Below are positions 59,978 through 64,000 of a DNA stretch of 64,000 bases, in pieces. Origin of the DNA: Hyperoodon ampullatus (taxonomy: Eukaryota > Chordata > Mammalia > Artiodactyla > Ziphiidae); contig OX457063.1 in assembly GCA_949752795.1 (NCBI GenBank), forward strand, positions 72,756,271 through 72,820,270. The letters are read 5' to 3'. Positions within the stretch are counted from its first letter, which is position 1. Every line of letters starts with the position of its first letter. The position numbers were made by a program, and so were the translations under genes. Below the pieces are notes generated by a model. The model saw only the letters and a list, made by a program, of their open reading frames with translations, did no database searches and was not told the DNA's origin.

Positions 59978-60141
59978 GTGGTGGCAGTTACCTTACTACT
60001 GGGTAGGAATTAAGCTGTATGATCTGGTTGCTGGAAGTAATTGCCTGAAAAGCAGTTATATCCTCAGCAAATCAAGAGCCCTTGAGCATTTCCCAATGCT
60101 CCAGAAGGATAAACTGGTAGGAGCAATTGTCTACTATGATG
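59978..60141 (+). CDS. GPD2: GPD2 coding exon 6
   Basis: The acceptor is tatgctgtag before 59978 and the donor is gtatgt at 60142. The first base completes Lys166, then 54 codons (167-220) follow and one base carries over. The product includes WWQLPYYWVGIKLYDLVAG, a characteristic aromatic segment of mitochondrial and bacterial FAD-dependent glycerol-3-phosphate dehydrogenases, and ends AIVYYDG. The next expected GPD2 segment (starting QHNDAR) was looked for downstream and is not in the window. Confidence 0.95.
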
Positions 60142-62576
60142 GTATGTGATTTTTTTATTTTTACAAGATACTTTTCTCCCACTCATGACCCTTACAGCAT
60201 ATTCTTAACGAGACAGTTTTGCATCCTAATTAATGTTAATCTTACACAACACACAAACATACATGCACACACTCCACATAGTGTTTTGCTTTTAATATTG
60301 CTTGAGTTTGCATATTCCTTTTCTTCTTTGATTTCGACTTTGTGTCTCATGGTTGGTTTGGTCCATTTTCCATCATTGTGTATTTGGACACCACCTTCAT
60401 GCCATTTAATTTGTTATGTTTGCCAGTGAACACTTGCCTTATGAATATATTATAATGTTGAAAGCAGCTGAGGATCTGTTAGGTTTTCTAGATGAAACCT
60501 CTATTTTCAAGGGGTTATAAACCTAGAGAAAAATGCCCCCTGGGCTGAAATTGACATGTTTGTATTTTGCACAGGGCACAATTCTTGAACATAGAATTTA
60601 TGTGAGAAGGGAGATGAACATTGCATCTGTTAAACCAGTCCCTCAGTTTTTAATGCTTATTTTATTGTAGTTAGATGTTTTCTAACAGTGACATTATCTA
60701 GTACCCATTTGCCACATGTTCAATGTTGATTCTTTGTGTTTGTGTGTGTGTGTGTGTGGACAATACAATTTTGTACACTTTTATTTGAAGGAACTAACCA
60801 CTTAATATATCTCCAGATGGACCACAGTACAATACAAAACAACACAGGAAAAGCCATTTGTGAAGTTTTGCTATAGTTTTAAAGGGTGAATGGAATTTGA
60901 AAGTAGTCCAAGGATGTCTATTTATAAAGAAATAGCTGGACACAGATAATTATACATGGTCAAAAAGTCTTAGAATTTTGTGGCACAAAGACCCTATAGG
61001 GTCAGTGAGGTTTTTTTACCCCTACTATGTGATCTTTTGTATTTAGTGTTAGATATCTAAACTCTTAACATGAAGAAATATTTTTGTTTTTCCAGGAGAC
61101 TTTGATATTTATACTTCATAACATGGGATATCCTTAAGACTACCCCTACCTTTTTTTCTTCTTCTCAGTGTTAGGTTTCTGAATCAATTTAGCTGTCTTT
61201 CAGGCTTTCGTATATGAAAGCAAAATGTGTACGTGCAGATGGGGCAACGGGGATAAACCCAAGAAGATGTGTTAGGAGCAACAATATTAGAAAAATGTCA
61301 AGGGTCTTAGACAAACATTAAAAGCTAGAAAATTCACAGTTTACAGTGCCTTCCAGCATCTGAACGCCATGGGGTGGGGGGCACTTAACTACTTTTTTGG
61401 TGCCCCTGATTGAGCCTACATGTTAAGGGACAATCTTAACTGTGAATATTCTTTCTCTGCTTCAGACCCTTAATGTTAATCCACTGTAGTTTGTTGGGTG
61501 ATTATATTAAAGAGGTTTTTGATTCAGGAGGAATAAAAAGGCATTCTGCAAATGGCCCCCTGCCCATCCTGATATGAAAGTGTTTGTGCCCTTTGCCTCT
61601 TAGTTTGAATCCCTCCCTTGCAAACTCTCTCAAGAACTTGGCCATTTTATCTACCATGTGATATATTGAACGCAAACTACTTTTATTTGTTATTTTTGTT
61701 TTTTTAGCTTGTGCATATCTGAACCTCCTTGAGAGGAATATTAGTGGATGTCATATCTGAATTTGTGCCATCTGTGTTATGTTGGTTTGATATTCTTATG
61801 AATTATAGATTCTTAACAATTCTACATGGAGAAACCAAGGGAAATCTATGTCATATACTGCAGGAGAAACACTATCCTATTAGAATCAAGAGGAAGAAGA
61901 ATTTCTTTTATCTAGAATTGGCTTTTATAGTTTGTTACAGGTTGCAAAATTATGAGTTTAGCAAGGATTATTGAAAAGTTAAAAATTATTATTTAAAATA
62001 ATTTCAAATTGATATTCGAAAATTGATTGTGAAACCCAAGTCTTGAAAAAGTAAAAATAATTCTAGTCACTGGAAATAATTTCTTTTTTAATCTTGTTCT
62101 GAAATGATGCAGGTCCAACTATGTCATGCCTGAGGCAAGACAAAACAACAATGTGAAACAGTGTAGTTCTATGGTTTCACAGCTGTATTCACAGATAGGG
62201 CAACTCTTGTTAAAACTAATGATGTGATGAACAAATTAAATACCAATATAGAAATAAGGTAGAAAGGAGCATATAATAAAGGAATTAAATGTAATAAATA
62301 TGTGCTCACAGAAAGGAAGGGATGACTAACCCTTCAACCAGAAAAATAACATTATTATCCTGCTACCAAAGTATTTCAGAGAGGAAAAAATACTTCCTAA
62401 GCATATACCATTGCAATTGAAGTCTAAACGTTGTAATTTATAAGATAAACATTTCTTAACAACAGCAACAGCAACAAATACTCTTCTTCTTAAATAATCA
62501 TTATGAGAATGTAGTAACAGTCTCCCAAATGATTTCAAAATGCATTTGGGCTACACGAAATAACTTTTTTTAACTT
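60142..62576. other. GPD2 intron 6, unassigned
   Basis: AT-rich. Only a TG tract (60737-60758) was recognised. The next GPD2 coding exon was looked for and not found. Confidence 0.5.
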
Positions 62577-62640
62577 AAAAAAATAATTTATTGAGGTGAA
62601 ATTTACATAACATAAATTTAACCATTTAAAAGTGAACAGA
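62577..62640 (-). mobile_element. Short L1 3' end
   Basis: The stretch tttattgaggtgaaatttac resembles the 3' terminus of old L1s and the L1 ends at 22300 and 40230. It is only about 60 bp long and severely 5' truncated. Confidence 0.55.
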
Positions 62641-63094
62641 AATAATAATTTTTATAATTCCCACCTTGGGAGGATCTTGATCATAATGAAAAAGTGGCAG
62701 AAGTAACTAAATGAACTTTTAAAATCTACAAGAAATTTTGCCAATTAACAGCTCTGATTAGTTATCCATCACACAGTTACTTCAGTACCAGTGAAAAATG
62801 AAAAAATAATGGTGTGAAAATATAGTCAGACAGACTACTAAACATCACCATTAACATGGAGGGACCAGTGACTGAGTCCATCTTTAAGATTCTTTCAAAA
62901 CTGAGATGTTAGGTCTGTAAGATATTCCCTCTGAAGTACAAAATGTACAAAGGTCAAAAATTTTTTCTTAATTATTCATGTAAACAGTTTATGCTAAAAA
63001 AAAATAGTGATGATCATTGCATAGGATTAAGGCAAAGTCTTTTCCTCCACCAAAGTCCACAAAGGGAATAAGATAAATTCCACATACATTTTTT

Positions 63095-63385
63095 TTTCTT
63101 TTTATCTTTTTTTTTATTGGGGGATAATTTACATATAACATTTTGTTGGTTTCGGGTATACAACATAATGATTCAATATTTGTATATTGCCAGATGATCA
63201 CCACCAGAAGTCTAGCTAACATCTATCACCATACATCATTACAAACTTCTTTTTCATATGATGAGGGTTTTAAGATTTCTTAGCAACTTTCAAATATACC
63301 ATACAGTATTATTAGCTATAGTCACTATGTTGTACATTACATCCCCAGGACTTATTTATCTTATAACTAGAAGTTTATGTTTTTA
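63095..63385 (-). mobile_element. L1 3' UTR fragment
   Basis: T-runs at 63090-63118 are followed by the L1 3' UTR in reverse, including tgttgtacattacatcccca and acttatttatcttataacta, shared with the L1 copies at 22600 and 38200. Confidence 0.75.
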
Positions 63386-63616
63386 ACCACATACTTTTAA
63401 ATGTAGTAATTATAATAGCACTTCTGTGCTTGGCATAGGTATGATCCATTGCCATATTTTGTTAAACTCTGAGAAACAAACTCACATATGTGGAGGAATA
63501 ACTACCATCTTTTTCAGTATAGACAAAGTAAATGTCAAATTTCTCAGTAAGATCCATTTGAAGTGAAAGTTGGGATAGGAAGTGACACACTAGGTTATTT
63601 TTTCTTTTTATATTCT

Positions 63617-64000
63617 GTTAGAGAAAGCAATATAGTCGCCTCACTGGTTTTCTGCCTGAGACATGTCCTAGTGTTTCCTCTCTGCTCCTCTCCATATCCT
63701 ACCAAAGATCCACCAGCTGGACCCTGTCCGTGGCCATTACCACTGATCAGGGGGTCTCCACGTAGAGAGTGTTGTGACTGGTGCAACTCTCCCACGTCAG
63801 CAAAAAGTATTTAAGGCACGACAGGCTCGGGTGAGTTGGCAGGCTGTGAGGTTATGTGAGCCAGCTGTGGAGGGCGAGCCAGTTTCCTCAGAAACTTACT
63901 TGGTCTTCCTCCGTCAACTTTACTTCAATCTCCCTGCTCCCAGAGAAGATCTTTGGTACCATTCTAGTTGGACCTCAGTCATCCAATCCAGTGCACAGAA
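63617..64000 (+). other. Possible LTR-like sequence at window edge
   Basis: GC content rises from 63650. A tatttaagg box at 63807-63815 is followed by ggctcgggtgagttggcagg, an arrangement like the U3/R part of a retroviral LTR. The piece could start at tgttagagaaagcaatatag (63617). No end, primer-binding site or partner LTR is visible, so the call is tentative. Confidence 0.25.

Larger units (their letters stand above)
28154..64000 (+). other. GPD2: GPD2 gene, 5' part (coding exons 2-6; continues beyond window)
   Basis: Five exons on one strand join in a single frame and encode the first ~220 residues of mitochondrial glycerol-3-phosphate dehydrogenase. This enzyme sits on the outer face of the inner mitochondrial membrane and oxidises glycerol-3-phosphate to dihydroxyacetone phosphate, passing electrons through FAD to ubiquinone (the glycerophosphate shuttle). 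All junctions seen are GT/AG. Introns are about 16.2, 12.6, 1.3 and 1.2 kb, and the last intron is open at the window edge. The remaining catalytic domain and the C-terminal EF-hand calcium-binding region known for the family are not in the window. The 5' noncoding first exon was not identified; no CpG island outside repeats is visible upstream, so it probably lies before position 1. Confidence 0.95.

Noticed and set aside
1..64000. CRISPR arrays, operons, rRNA genes, bacterial or phage genes
   Set aside because: None seen; spliced exons and mammalian repeats explain the window.

Overview
This window is mammalian nuclear DNA, almost certainly from a cetacean and probably a toothed whale. It carries eleven tRNA-derived SINEs of the cetacean CHR type in two age classes, spliced exons with canonical GT/AG junctions, ancient MIR, L2 and hAT relics, and a full-length L1. 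There is no operon-like or prokaryotic organisation. The species call is inference from the repeats.

The only conventional gene recognised is GPD2 on the + strand (mitochondrial FAD-dependent glycerol-3-phosphate dehydrogenase). Five coding exons can be joined in frame: 28154-28263 (start codon at 28162), 44465-44636, 57253-57377, 58658-58755 and 59978-60141. They encode about residues 1-220 of a protein that is normally about 727 residues long: the mitochondrial leader, the FAD-binding glycine motif and the start of the catalytic domain. The remaining exons lie beyond 64000. Positions 1-28153 hold no recognisable coding exon or non-repeat CpG island, so they are most likely intron 1.

Layout. 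1-8900: intronic sequence with MIR, L2 and two SINEs. 8901-15139: a full-length antisense L1 with intact ORF1 (304 aa) and ORF2 (1272 aa), flanked by a 17-bp target-site duplication. 15140-28153: AT-rich intron, a large TG/TA/CA palindromic microsatellite, and an L2 split by an older L1 that appears to carry a 3' transduction. 28154-44464: coding exon 2, a SINE just upstream of its splice acceptor, two candidate alternative exons, nested L1/SINE insertions, a twin-priming-type inverted L1 and an L1 interrupted by a hAT element. 44465-60141: exons 3-6 with MIR, L2, L1 and MER20 relics. 60142-64000: intron 6, with L1 3' ends and a possible LTR at the edge.

The most interesting candidate is a pair of phase-0 exon-like segments in intron 2 (29820-29876 and 30685-30777). 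Joined to coding exon 2, they would give an 83-residue protein that keeps the GPD2 leader and hydrophobic segment but replaces the whole enzyme with a short basic tail. It rests on splice motifs and an open frame only and has not been tested.
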